A stretch of 64,000 nucleotides of DNA. Source: Coriobacteriaceae bacterium. Its GTDB lineage: Bacteria; Actinomycetota; Coriobacteriia; Coriobacteriales; UMGS124. The notes under the pieces were generated by a model. The model made no database searches, had not been told where the DNA came from, and saw nothing but the letters and a program-made list of their open reading frames with translations. The stretch covers positions 3,028-67,027 of the forward strand of contig JAHZGC010000024.1 in NCBI GenBank assembly GCA_019421015.1, in the 5' to 3' direction. The position numbers were made by a program, and so were the translations under genes. Positions 45,109 to 53,012 of the stretch are shown here, one piece after another. The stretch's first letter is position 1; each line of letters begins with the position of its first letter.

Positions 45109-46857
45109 ATGAGCAAGCTTTCGAGGCGTTCCTTTATTGCCGGCGCCGCCGGAGCCGCCGCCCTGGGTGCCATGAGCGCTGTGGCCCTGGCCGAGGAGGC
45201 CCCCGCTTCCGCCGAGGGCGGTGCTCCCGGCGAGGGCGGGGTGCCTGCCGGCGAAGGCGGCCCCGGCGGTGGCGGCGCGCCGATGATGGCCGCCGTGTCG
45301 GTCGAGGACCCCGAGTGGCGTGTGGCCCCCAATGAGGCCGACTTCGAGATCGCGGCGGAATACGACTGCCAGGTGCTTGTGTGCGGTACCGGTTATGCCG
45401 GCTCTACCGCCATGCGCAAGGCGGCCGTGGACGGCAAGCAGGTCATCGGCATCGACTCCCAATGGCTTGAGGCCTTTAACCTGTTCGGCGGCGACATCGG
45501 ATGCCACAACTCCACCTACCAGCGCAGCATCGGCATTCCCGACGTCGACCCGGCCGAGTACTACAACAACTGGCAGATGTGCTGCGCCAACCGCGCCGAG
45601 CCCGACCTGCTCAGGTACTATGCCCACCATGCCGGCGAGGCCTTTGACTTCTTTACCGAGGTGAGCCCCGGCATCGAGGAGACCTACACCACCTATGCCT
45701 GGGAGAACATCCCTGCCGAGTGGACCAGCGAGTGCGGCGCCTTCCACACCTATCCCGGCGCGGTCTCGATCAAGCAGTACGGCAGCTCCCAGGTGCCGAT
45801 CGACTGCATCAACGACGCCTGCGACAACCACGGCGCCCAGATGTTCTGGGGCCATGCGCTCAAGATGCTCACCGTGAACGACGAGGGCCGCGTGACCGGC
45901 GCCATCGTGGAGGACCGCGACAACGAGGTGTGCATCAAGATCAACGCCTCCGACGCCGTGATCGTTGCCTGCGGCGACTTCATCGGCAACGCCAGCATGG
46001 CCCGCGAGCTTCTCACCGAGGTCATGGAGACCAACCCCACCTCCGACGCCCCCTCGGGCATGGGCCGCGACGGCATGGGCCAGAAGGCCATGTATTGGGC
46101 CGGCGGTGCTTTTGAGATCGGTCCCCGCGGCGCCATGGGCGGCGTGAGCGGCAACCCCATGGGCATCTGGAAGGGCTCGCACATTCTGCTGCTCGACAAG
46201 GACGGTTTCCGCGTGGGCAACGAGGCCTTTGCCCACAACTTCGTGGCCGGTGTTCCGGCTGCCCGCCGCGAGGTGGGTCTGGCCAGCGTTTTTGGCTCGA
46301 ACTTCTACGAGCCGCTGTCGCACGGTCCCATTGGCCACCTGAACCTCGACGACTGGGGCGCGCTCGAGACCCAGAAGGAGATCTTTACCGCTGACCACGA
46401 GGACTCAGGCCCCGACGGTTTCGACTACAACGGCACCACCGTGTTCTGCTCCAATGACCCGCTGACCTTGGCCGGCTATCTGGGCTACGAGGGCGCAGCC
46501 GCCGAGCAGTTCGCCGCCTCCATCGAGCGCTACAACGAGATGGCCGCCAACGGCAAGGACGAGGACTTCGCCAAGCCCGCGAGCGTGTTCCAGCCCATCG
46601 AGCCTCCGTATTTCGGCACCTTTAGCGGTCGTGGCGGCGGAGCGGGCTGCATGGTCTCGCTGGCCGGTATGTTCGCTACCCGCGACTGCCAGGTGCGTCG
46701 CCAGGGTACGTTCGAGCCCATCCCCGGCCTCTACGCCGCGGGCAACTGCCTGGGCGGCCGCTTCCCGCTGCAGTACACCTCGCCGATTAACGGCGTATCG
46801 ATCTCCTGGGCTGTAACGAGCGGCTATCAGGCTGGCGAGGCCGTGGCCAAGCTCTAG
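45109..46857 (+). CDS. Exported FAD-dependent reductase (fumarate/urocanate reductase-like)
   Basis: 582 residues. Tat signal LSRRSFIAG (4-12); then an unusual Gly/Pro/Glu-rich spacer (about 35-60; GEGGVPAGEGGPGGGGAP) before the flavin domain, QVLVCGTGYAGSTAM (about 88-102). Mid-domain AVIVACGDFIGNASM (about 283) and C-terminal GLYAAGNCLGGRFPLQYTSP. The dinucleotide motif is GTGYAG rather than GAGxxG. ATG 45109 follows AAGGAGAGAAG. It lies 165 bp after the kinase gene on the same strand and is the likely target of that two-component system. Substrate unknown. Confidence 0.91.
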   Translation: MSKLSRRSFIAGAAGAAALGAMSAVALAEEAPASAEGGAPGEGGVPAGEGGPGGGGAPMMAAVSVEDPEWRVAPNEADFEIAAEYDCQVLVCGTGYAGSTAMRKAAVDGKQVIGIDSQWLEAFNLFGGDIGCHNSTYQRSIGIPDVDPAEYYNNWQMCCANRAEPDLLRYYAHHAGEAFDFFTEVSPGIEETYTTYAWENIPAEWTSECGAFHTYPGAVSIKQYGSSQVPIDCINDACDNHGAQMFWGHALKMLTVNDEGRVTGAIVEDRDNEVCIKINASDAVIVACGDFIGNASMARELLTEVMETNPTSDAPSGMGRDGMGQKAMYWAGGAFEIGPRGAMGGVSGNPMGIWKGSHILLLDKDGFRVGNEAFAHNFVAGVPAARREVGLASVFGSNFYEPLSHGPIGHLNLDDWGALETQKEIFTADHEDSGPDGFDYNGTTVFCSNDPLTLAGYLGYEGAAAEQFAASIERYNEMAANGKDEDFAKPASVFQPIEPPYFGTFSGRGGGAGCMVSLAGMFATRDCQVRRQGTFEPIPGLYAAGNCLGGRFPLQYTSPINGVSISWAVTSGYQAGEAVAKL

Positions 46858-46910
46858 AACTATCTCAAAAAAGCTCTGGGAACCAACCGATAGACATCCC
46901 CCCTGCATAG

Positions 46911-46950
46911 AGCCGCCCTGGACGCTTCCCCTTCGTCCGGGGCGGCTTGC
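46911..46950 (+). terminator. Hairpin terminator after the reductase
   Basis: AGCCGCCCTGGAC pairs with GTCCGGGGCGGCT (one bulge) followed by TGCGTT; the stem is strong but the T run is poor. It lies about 55 bp after the reductase stop and faces the convergent anti-sigma gene. Confidence 0.6.
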
Positions 46951-47044
46951 GTTATGGGGAAGGGGCCGGGGCGCCCCATGTATAGGCGCCGCCGATCTGC
47001 TCTGGGGGTCCAGCTTTCTGCCGCATCCTCCTGGCGCACCGCCG

Positions 47045-48160
47045 TTACTTGCGGGGCACCTCCACCACCAGCTGGTCTCCGATCGCGATAGAAACGACCT
47101 TCTGGGGGTCGATGATGCGGTCGGCGCGGGCGGTGCGCTTTACCTCTCCGTCATACAGGCTGTCGGGGTCGGAACCGTTGTACGCCCCGGCGCCCGGTCC
47201 CAGCTCAAGCGTGGTGCCGTCGTCCATGGTGAGAACCACGGGCATCCAAACCAGGTCTTGCGTTCCGGCAAAAGGCGCGACGACGGCACCGCTCTCCACG
47301 GCTTCGTCGGTCACGGGGAAGACGATGTCCACTCCAAGGGGGGAGAGGTATATAGACCCGATGACGAGCTGTGACTTGCCTACGTGCAGGGCCTGGCCTC
47401 CAGGGAGCTCACGGGTGGTGTTGCCGTAGTCGACGGGGAACGTCAGGGTCCAGGCGCCGTCGATGGGGACGATGGAGGGTTCGCCGTCGGACGGCCACGA
47501 CCCGACGGCCTGTAGTTCCGTCATGGTCAGATTGACTTCGCGCCCTGGCCAGGATCCTTCTGACAGATAGGCCCCTATGACGATGTAGGTAGTGTTTGGA
47601 GGCGTGCTGGGGTCGAGCAGGGAGTTGCTGGTGATGCTCTCGACGACCAGCGGAGACCCGGGGGAGGCGGGGCTGACGTCAAGCGACAGCGCGCTCATGG
47701 CGGCAAGCTTCGCATCGGGCCCCAGGCCAAAGTTTGCACCCAGGTCGTCGGTGAGCTTAAGCAGCAGGTAGAGGTTGCGCTGATCGCCGACGATGGCTTC
47801 CAGCGCGATGGTCACGCCGCTGTCGGTCGCGCATGCCGACTGCTCGGCGCCTATTGGCTCGACGGCCTCGGAACCGCCGGGAGCGCTCCCAAATAGATGC
47901 TGCATCAGAGTTGCGAGGCCCCCGTTGCCAAGGCCGCCCGCAAGGGCGAGGCCGCACGTTCCAACGACCAGGGCCGCTGCAACGGCCAGGGCACACGCGA
48001 GGTGGCGACGCCTAAGCCGGCTGGCGGTTGTGGGGGCGGCCCCTGAACACGAGGGCTTCTCCGCTGCGTCCCAGGCGGCTTGAAGGTTGCTTGCCAGCGA
48101 TCGCTTTTGCTCGTCGCTGAGGTGCACCTGGTCCATGGCCTGCTCGTAGGGGGTTCTCAT
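47045..48160 (-). CDS. DUF4179-type membrane protein, probable anti-sigma factor
   Basis: 371 residues: a short cytoplasmic N-terminus (SDEQKRSLASNLQAAW, about 15-30), one membrane helix (about 53-76, ACALAVAAALVVGTCGLALA) and a large extracytoplasmic domain. The start overlaps the ECF sigma stop by four bases, the standard sigma/anti-sigma coupling. The layout fits the DUF4179 proteins encoded beside ECF sigma factors. It would hold the sigma factor at the membrane until a surface signal arrives. Assignment rests mostly on context and topology. Confidence 0.78.
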   Translation of the reverse strand: MRTPYEQAMDQVHLSDEQKRSLASNLQAAWDAAEKPSCSGAAPTTASRLRRRHLACALAVAAALVVGTCGLALAGGLGNGGLATLMQHLFGSAPGGSEAVEPIGAEQSACATDSGVTIALEAIVGDQRNLYLLLKLTDDLGANFGLGPDAKLAAMSALSLDVSPASPGSPLVVESITSNSLLDPSTPPNTTYIVIGAYLSEGSWPGREVNLTMTELQAVGSWPSDGEPSIVPIDGAWTLTFPVDYGNTTRELPGGQALHVGKSQLVIGSIYLSPLGVDIVFPVTDEAVESGAVVAPFAGTQDLVWMPVVLTMDDGTTLELGPGAGAYNGSDPDSLYDGEVKRTARADRIIDPQKVVSIAIGDQLVVEVPRK

Positions 48161-48726
48161 CGGGTGCCTCCGTTCCGGCCTTCGAGCATGGCGTGCAGGC
48201 GGGCGCGTCCGCGGCTAAGGTGCTTGCGCACGGTGGCCGGCGTCTCTTTGGTGAGCCGGGCGATTTCTCGAGGCGAGTAGCCCTCGTAGTAGTGCAGGTA
48301 GATGGCCGTGCGGCAGGCCGGCGTGAGGCTGTTTATCTGGTCGAGGAGGTCGGCTGCCTGGGAGGCAGCCTCCACGATCTCAGCGGGGTTGTCGGCCTGC
48401 GGGGCGGGGAGCTGCTCGTCGACCGGCTCTACGCGGCTACGCCATCGGTCGCGCTGCATGTCGATGCAGGTGGTGATGGTCGTGCGGATAAGCCATGCCT
48501 TCTGATGGCTGCCGTCGCGCAGAAGCTTGGGCTGCTCGTTCTGCCGTTGATGGCCCAAGAGCTTGAGGAACACGGTCTGGCATGCGTCCTGCGCGTCGCA
48601 CAGGGACCCGAGCCGCGCGTAGGCCACGCGAAAGACGAGGTCGGCGTAGGTTTCGACCAGCTTCTCTATACCGTGCGGCCCGTCCTGCGGGTCTGCGCCG
48701 GCACCGCGTTGTCGCGCTGCGCGCAT
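48157..48726 (-). CDS. ECF-subfamily RNA polymerase sigma factor
   Basis: 189 residues. Sigma region 2 (ETYADLVFRVAYARLGSLCD, then AQDACQTVFLKLL, about 25-58) and region 4 (SLTPACRTAIYLHYYEGYSP, then REIARLTKETPATVRKHLSR, about 133-173), without regions 1 or 3. GGGAGAG precedes the ATG. It is co-transcribed with the overlapping anti-sigma gene. Its target promoters cannot be told from the window. Confidence 0.93.
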   Translation of the reverse strand: MRAARQRGAGADPQDGPHGIEKLVETYADLVFRVAYARLGSLCDAQDACQTVFLKLLGHQRQNEQPKLLRDGSHQKAWLIRTTITTCIDMQRDRWRSRVEPVDEQLPAPQADNPAEIVEAASQAADLLDQINSLTPACRTAIYLHYYEGYSPREIARLTKETPATVRKHLSRGRARLHAMLEGRNGGTR

Positions 48727-48815
48727 GGTCTCTCCCTTCGTGCGGCGAAACGACGTCTCCTATACCAGGAACACGAACGGGAAGGCCAAAACGAGACACC
48801 CTGCGCGGCTGTTTT

Positions 48816-50321
48816 TTATCCGACCTCGAACTTCACCGGCGCCGCCACCGTGCCGGCGCGCTGGCCTTCCTGGAGCCTGCGGACGCGCTGGGCCTCGAAG
48901 AGCTGGAAGACCGCCACCAGCACGACCGAGCACACGTCGGCCGCCGACTCGGTGAAGGTGATGGCCATGAGCCCCGTCATGCCGGGCCACACCCAGCTGG
49001 CAAAGGTGGGCATGAAGTAGAGCAGCGGCAGGTAGAAGATGAACTGCCGGGTGAGCGAGAGGAACATGGCCTTGACGGGCTGGCCCGTGGCCTGGAAGTA
49101 GTTGGAACCCAGCACCGCCAGCGGCACCACCGGCATCGAGATGATGAAGAGCACGCTGGCGGTCATGCCGAACTCGATCTCTGCGGGCGTGAGCCCGAAG
49201 CTTGCGAGGATGGGGCCGCGCAGTGCGATGACCGCCACAAGGATGATCACGGCGAGCACGGTGGAGGAGCCCACGCCGACCCACAGCGTGCGCCGCACGC
49301 GGTCGTAGCGGCGCGCCCCGTAGTTGAAGCCCTCGATGGGCTGGGCGGCGATGCCGATGCCGATGATGGCGAAGCAGCACATCTGCACGATTTTGTTGAG
49401 CGAGCCGATGACCGCGAGGCCGCCGTCGACGCCGATGGGGTCGCCGGGCCCCAACGTCCAGATCTGCTGGTTGAGCAGGGTGGAGACGAACGCGGCCGCC
49501 AGCTGCATGGCGAAGCTCGCGATGCCGAGCGCGGCTATGCTGCCGAGCACGTGCAGGTGGGGCCTCAGGGTCTCCAGGCGTAGCTTGATGGTCGAGCGGC
49601 TGGTGCGGAAGTACCCCAGCACCACCAGGGCGCAGGTCAGCTGGCCCAGCACGGTGCCCAGCGCGCCGCCGAACACGCCCCACCGCAGCGCGATGACGAG
49701 CAGCCAGTTAAAGAAGATCGACGCCACGCAGCCGCAGGCCATGGTGAGCAGGGCCCACTGCGGCGAGCCGTCGGTGCGGATAAAGTTGTTGAGAGAGGGG
49801 CCTATAGCCTGGATCACGAAGCCGCAGATGAGCGTGCCCGTGTAGGTGCGCGCCATGTCGAGCAGGGCCGGCGTGCAGCCGCAGAGGTAAAGCAGCGGGT
49901 CGAGAAAGACGAGCATGCCTATGCTGGCCAACCCGCAGACCACGATGTTCAAAAAGATGGCGTTGCCCAGGCAAAGCTCCGCCTCGGCCACGGAGCCCTC
50001 GCCCATCTTAATGGCCGCCCGCGCGTTGCCGCCGGCGCCGAACCACATGGCGAAGGCGTTCATGACGGTCATGATCGGGAAGGCCACCGTGGTGATGGCC
50101 ACGGCCTCCGACCCCACGCCCTGGCCCAGGAAGATAGTGTTGATCACGTTGTAGAGCGTGGTGCACATGACCGCGAGGATGGTGGGCGGGGCGAACTCGA
50201 GCAGCAGCTTGCCCACCGGCTCGGTGCCCATGCGCAGGTTCTTGAGGGGGATACGCTCGGGGGAGGGAGCTTGGGGATCTTCGCCGCCGTTGCGGTCGAG
50301 TTGCCGATCTTCGATGGTCAC
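48816..50321 (-). CDS. MATE family efflux transporter
   Basis: 501-residue membrane protein with about twelve hydrophobic helices in two homologous halves, a Na+- or H+-driven multidrug exporter. Family features: LEFAPPTILAVMCTTLYNVI (helix 1), AITTVAFPIMTVMNAFAMWF, the second-half repeat, and GSNYFQATGQPVKAM (about 415). GTG 50321 is preferred because GGGGGAGG lies 4 bases upstream; ATG 50360 lacks a ribosome site. The third inverted-repeat mini-element lies about 100 bp upstream. Confidence 0.9.
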   Translation of the reverse strand: MTIEDRQLDRNGGEDPQAPSPERIPLKNLRMGTEPVGKLLLEFAPPTILAVMCTTLYNVINTIFLGQGVGSEAVAITTVAFPIMTVMNAFAMWFGAGGNARAAIKMGEGSVAEAELCLGNAIFLNIVVCGLASIGMLVFLDPLLYLCGCTPALLDMARTYTGTLICGFVIQAIGPSLNNFIRTDGSPQWALLTMACGCVASIFFNWLLVIALRWGVFGGALGTVLGQLTCALVVLGYFRTSRSTIKLRLETLRPHLHVLGSIAALGIASFAMQLAAAFVSTLLNQQIWTLGPGDPIGVDGGLAVIGSLNKIVQMCCFAIIGIGIAAQPIEGFNYGARRYDRVRRTLWVGVGSSTVLAVIILVAVIALRGPILASFGLTPAEIEFGMTASVLFIISMPVVPLAVLGSNYFQATGQPVKAMFLSLTRQFIFYLPLLYFMPTFASWVWPGMTGLMAITFTESAADVCSVVLVAVFQLFEAQRVRRLQEGQRAGTVAAPVKFEVG

Positions 50322-50460
50322 AAATCCTCCCCCTGGAGCGTACTGGCTATTTGTAGCCATGGTATGCCGTCGGTGGGGTGGAATTCTCCTGGAAGGTGGC
50401 CTGCGCGCCGCGAGCGGTTGGAGGGCGTTCGGAGACGGGCGGGGGAGGTGGCGAGTTACC

Positions 50461-50565
50461 TAGGGCGGTCCACAGAATCGCTGGACAAGGCGCGCGAGGG
50501 CGCGGTGTGCTGAGGCACATGAGCTCGAGCGCAACGCGGTATCAGCGATTCTGTGGACCGCCCTA
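50461..50565. mobile_element. Inverted-repeat mini-element (MITE-like), copy C
   Basis: 105 bp with perfect 23-bp terminal inverted repeats beginning TAGGGCGGTCCACAG and ending the complement, and the shared core GGACAAGGCGCGCGAGGGCG. It is the best-preserved copy. All three copies have TA at or near their outer edges, consistent with a TA target as in mariner-type elements. Confidence 0.8.
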
Positions 50566-50977
50566 AAAGAAGGAGATAGCGCCGCAGAATCAAGGTTCTG
50601 GATAGGCAAATGCGGGCCGGATTGCGTCCGTATTGCGCGCGCGGTCATCATCGGCTTGCGGGGGGTTAGGAAAACCGCAGGTCAAGAGGGTGTTGATTGC
50701 GAGGGCTTCTCCGCTTGGGAGTAAGTTTAGAACATAGGGGGTCCTGCGGGCCTATCCAGAACCCCCTTTATGCGGTGGTATCTCGGGTTTGGGGCTTCGG
50801 CTATTCGGCCGCGCTCTCCCACGGCTCGCCGGGGTAGTAGAACCCCCGCCCGCAGGTGGTTCCTGCAGGCGGGGGCGATGGTTCCAAAGCGCGGTCGTTC
50901 CGTGCGCCGCCTTATGGCGCTTTCGACCCTGCGGCTTTGACCTCCGGCCCTTCGACCGTCAGCCTATGCCGCGCGCC
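50566..50977. other. Intergenic with hairpins, no gene
   Basis: GGTTCTGGATAGG near 50594 is the exact complement of CCTATCCAGAACC at 50751-50763, so about 170 bp is bounded by a 13-bp inverted repeat. A strong hairpin at 50843-50875 (CCCCCGCC...GGCGGGGG with an inner GCAGG/CCTGC) lies about 100 bp beyond the stop of the minus-strand reductase and probably terminates it. Confidence 0.5.
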
Positions 50978-52684
50978 TTACTCGGCGAGGTGCTTGCCCA
51001 GCAGGTAGCCAAAGGTCAGGCAGGTGGCACCCAGGTTGTGGCCCGGGAAGTGGGTCGAGTAGCAGTTGTTGTACATGTCGCCCACCATGGAGCCGAGGCA
51101 GTACAGGCCGGGGATCACGTTGTCGTCCTTGTCCTGGACCTCCATGTCGACGGTGCAGCGGATGCCGCCGGTGGTCGAGAGGAACCACGGGGTGCACTTG
51201 ATGCCGTAGAACGGGCCGTTCTTGATGGGGAGCAGCAGCTCGGGGCGCTTGTCGAACTCCTCGTCGTAGCCCTGCTCGGCGTACTTGTTGTAGCGCTCGA
51301 TCTGGGCCAGGGTCTCCTCGGCGGGCAGCCCGAGCTGGTCCACGAGCTCCTCGAGGGTGTCGGCCTTGATCATCTTGACCTCGATCTCGCCCGAGCCGTT
51401 CATCTCGATGAAGCCGGGGCCGTTCACGCACTCCTCCCAGTAGTCGATGACGGCCTGGGGGTCGGCGAAGGCGGGGTCGCCGTCGACGAAGGCGGGGTTC
51501 ATCCACTGGGGCTCGTTGGCGTAATCGATGTCCCAGATGGCAAAGGCGTGCTGGCCCTTCTCGTGCATGAGCGAGAGGCCGCCGTGGGAGATGACGTTAT
51601 CCTCGTTGGTGTAGCGTTTGCCGTCGCTGTTGACCATGAGGCCCTGGAAGGCGCGCACCTGCTTGGTGATGGAGCGCCACTGGAAGCAGAACACCAGCGG
51701 GCAGGGAGTGCCGGTGCGGTCGAGGGCCGCGCCCGCCCAGTAGGCCATCTTGTGGCCGGAACCGGGCCAGATGCCGCCGGGGGTGTCCTTCATCCAGGGG
51801 ATCAGGGTCTCCTTCATCTCCTGGTCGGTGCCGAAGTCGCCGGTGGCCATGACGACGCCCTTGGCGGCGTTGTACTGGGTGATGGTGCCGTCCTCGTCCT
51901 CGGCGATGACGCCGATTACGCGGCCGTCGGCGTCCTTAACGAGCTGCTTGGCCTCGGTGTTGTACTGCACGGGGCAGCCCTGCGCCTCGCAGTAGGCGGC
52001 TAGGTTCTCGCACACGTCCTGCTGGGGGTTGGCGGCGGGGCCGCTGCCGTTGGGGCCGTAGAGGAACTCGTGGGTGCCGGGGAACTCGCCGTTGATGCCC
52101 TCCGGGTCGTGGTACCAGTGCTCCATGACGGGGGTCAGGTCGTAGCCGCCCACCTTGCTGGCGGTGGTCATCTTGTCGATCATCCAGTTCATGGCCTCTT
52201 CGGACTTGTGGGCGTGGAGCATCCACTTGGCGCCGTCGATGCGGTAGCTGTGGTAGCCCATCATGCGCTTGAACACGCGGCCGATGTCGAAGAGCTTCTC
52301 GTCATCGTGCACGGGGGCGCTGGTGCCGGTGGTGTAGTGGTAGCCCTTCTCGTCCATGAGCTTGGAGTTGATGGCAAAGGTGGAGCCGCCGCGGCCGATG
52401 ACCATGGGCAGGCGCTCGAGGATGACGACGTTCAGGCCCTCTTCGGAGGCGGACACGGCGCAGTTGAGGCCCGAGAAGCCGGCGCCCACCACGACCACGT
52501 CGGCGTCGACGGTGCGCTCGGGCTCGATGGGCTCGGGGGCGACCAGGAACGAGGGCACGCTGCCGTCGGCGGGGGCGGCCTCCTCGGCCTGGGCCCGGGT
52601 CATGCCGATGTTCATGAGGGCGGCCACGCCGGCGGACACGGCGGCGCCTGCGACGAACGTGCGGCGGTTCAGGGTTGCTTCCAT
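50978..52684 (-). CDS. Exported FAD-dependent reductase (fumarate/urocanate reductase-like)
   Basis: 568 residues. Tat signal LNRRTFVAG (5-13); FAD motif ADVVVVGAGFSGLNCA near 61-76; RGGSTFAINSKLMDE near 98-112; GVVMATGDFGTDQEM near 272; C-terminal GLYCLGSMVGDMYNNCY. It is closest in layout to the reductase at 31030 (both have the MATGDF block, the substrate-region TTGG/TGG and GDMYNN/GDSYGN endings), so these two are probable paralogues with different substrates. It is divergent from the LuxR gene at 53013 with a palindrome between them. Confidence 0.92.
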   Translation of the reverse strand: MEATLNRRTFVAGAAVSAGVAALMNIGMTRAQAEEAAPADGSVPSFLVAPEPIEPERTVDADVVVVGAGFSGLNCAVSASEEGLNVVILERLPMVIGRGGSTFAINSKLMDEKGYHYTTGTSAPVHDDEKLFDIGRVFKRMMGYHSYRIDGAKWMLHAHKSEEAMNWMIDKMTTASKVGGYDLTPVMEHWYHDPEGINGEFPGTHEFLYGPNGSGPAANPQQDVCENLAAYCEAQGCPVQYNTEAKQLVKDADGRVIGVIAEDEDGTITQYNAAKGVVMATGDFGTDQEMKETLIPWMKDTPGGIWPGSGHKMAYWAGAALDRTGTPCPLVFCFQWRSITKQVRAFQGLMVNSDGKRYTNEDNVISHGGLSLMHEKGQHAFAIWDIDYANEPQWMNPAFVDGDPAFADPQAVIDYWEECVNGPGFIEMNGSGEIEVKMIKADTLEELVDQLGLPAEETLAQIERYNKYAEQGYDEEFDKRPELLLPIKNGPFYGIKCTPWFLSTTGGIRCTVDMEVQDKDDNVIPGLYCLGSMVGDMYNNCYSTHFPGHNLGATCLTFGYLLGKHLAE

Positions 52685-52905
52685 GAATGCGCTCCTTTGC
52701 AGGTCGTGGGGCGGCCCGCGAGACGTTCCTTCCGAGTGGGGGCTCGGCTCCCTTGCGTCTCGTGCGGGATTCCCGGGGTTGGGTGTGCGGCGCGGGACGA
52801 CCGGTCCGGCGGATCGGTGCGTCGGGGCCGCGAACGACTCAAACCCTAGTCCCCGGCCGCATGCCGCCGCTTCCCCTCCCGGCGGAGAACTTTGCCGTCC
52901 CGGCT

Positions 52906-52928
52906 ATCTACCCCGCGGCGGGGTAGAT
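52906..52928. promoter_or_regulatory. Perfect 11-bp inverted repeat between a reductase and a LuxR gene
   Basis: ATCTACCCCGC-G-GCGGGGTAGAT, a 23-bp palindrome midway in the 328-bp divergent gap 52685-53012, which holds no gene. Its CTACCCC half-site resembles CATCTACCCA at 1064-1073 in the fdh/molybdoenzyme control region. A LuxR dimer operator is the natural reading, but unproven. Confidence 0.6.
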
Positions 52929-53012
52929 GCGGGTGGCTGTAACGTCTATAGTCTTGACCTGTGGTTTCAAGGGGAGAAGTCCACCTTTTTACGCGACGAG
53001 GGGAGCGGGGCT

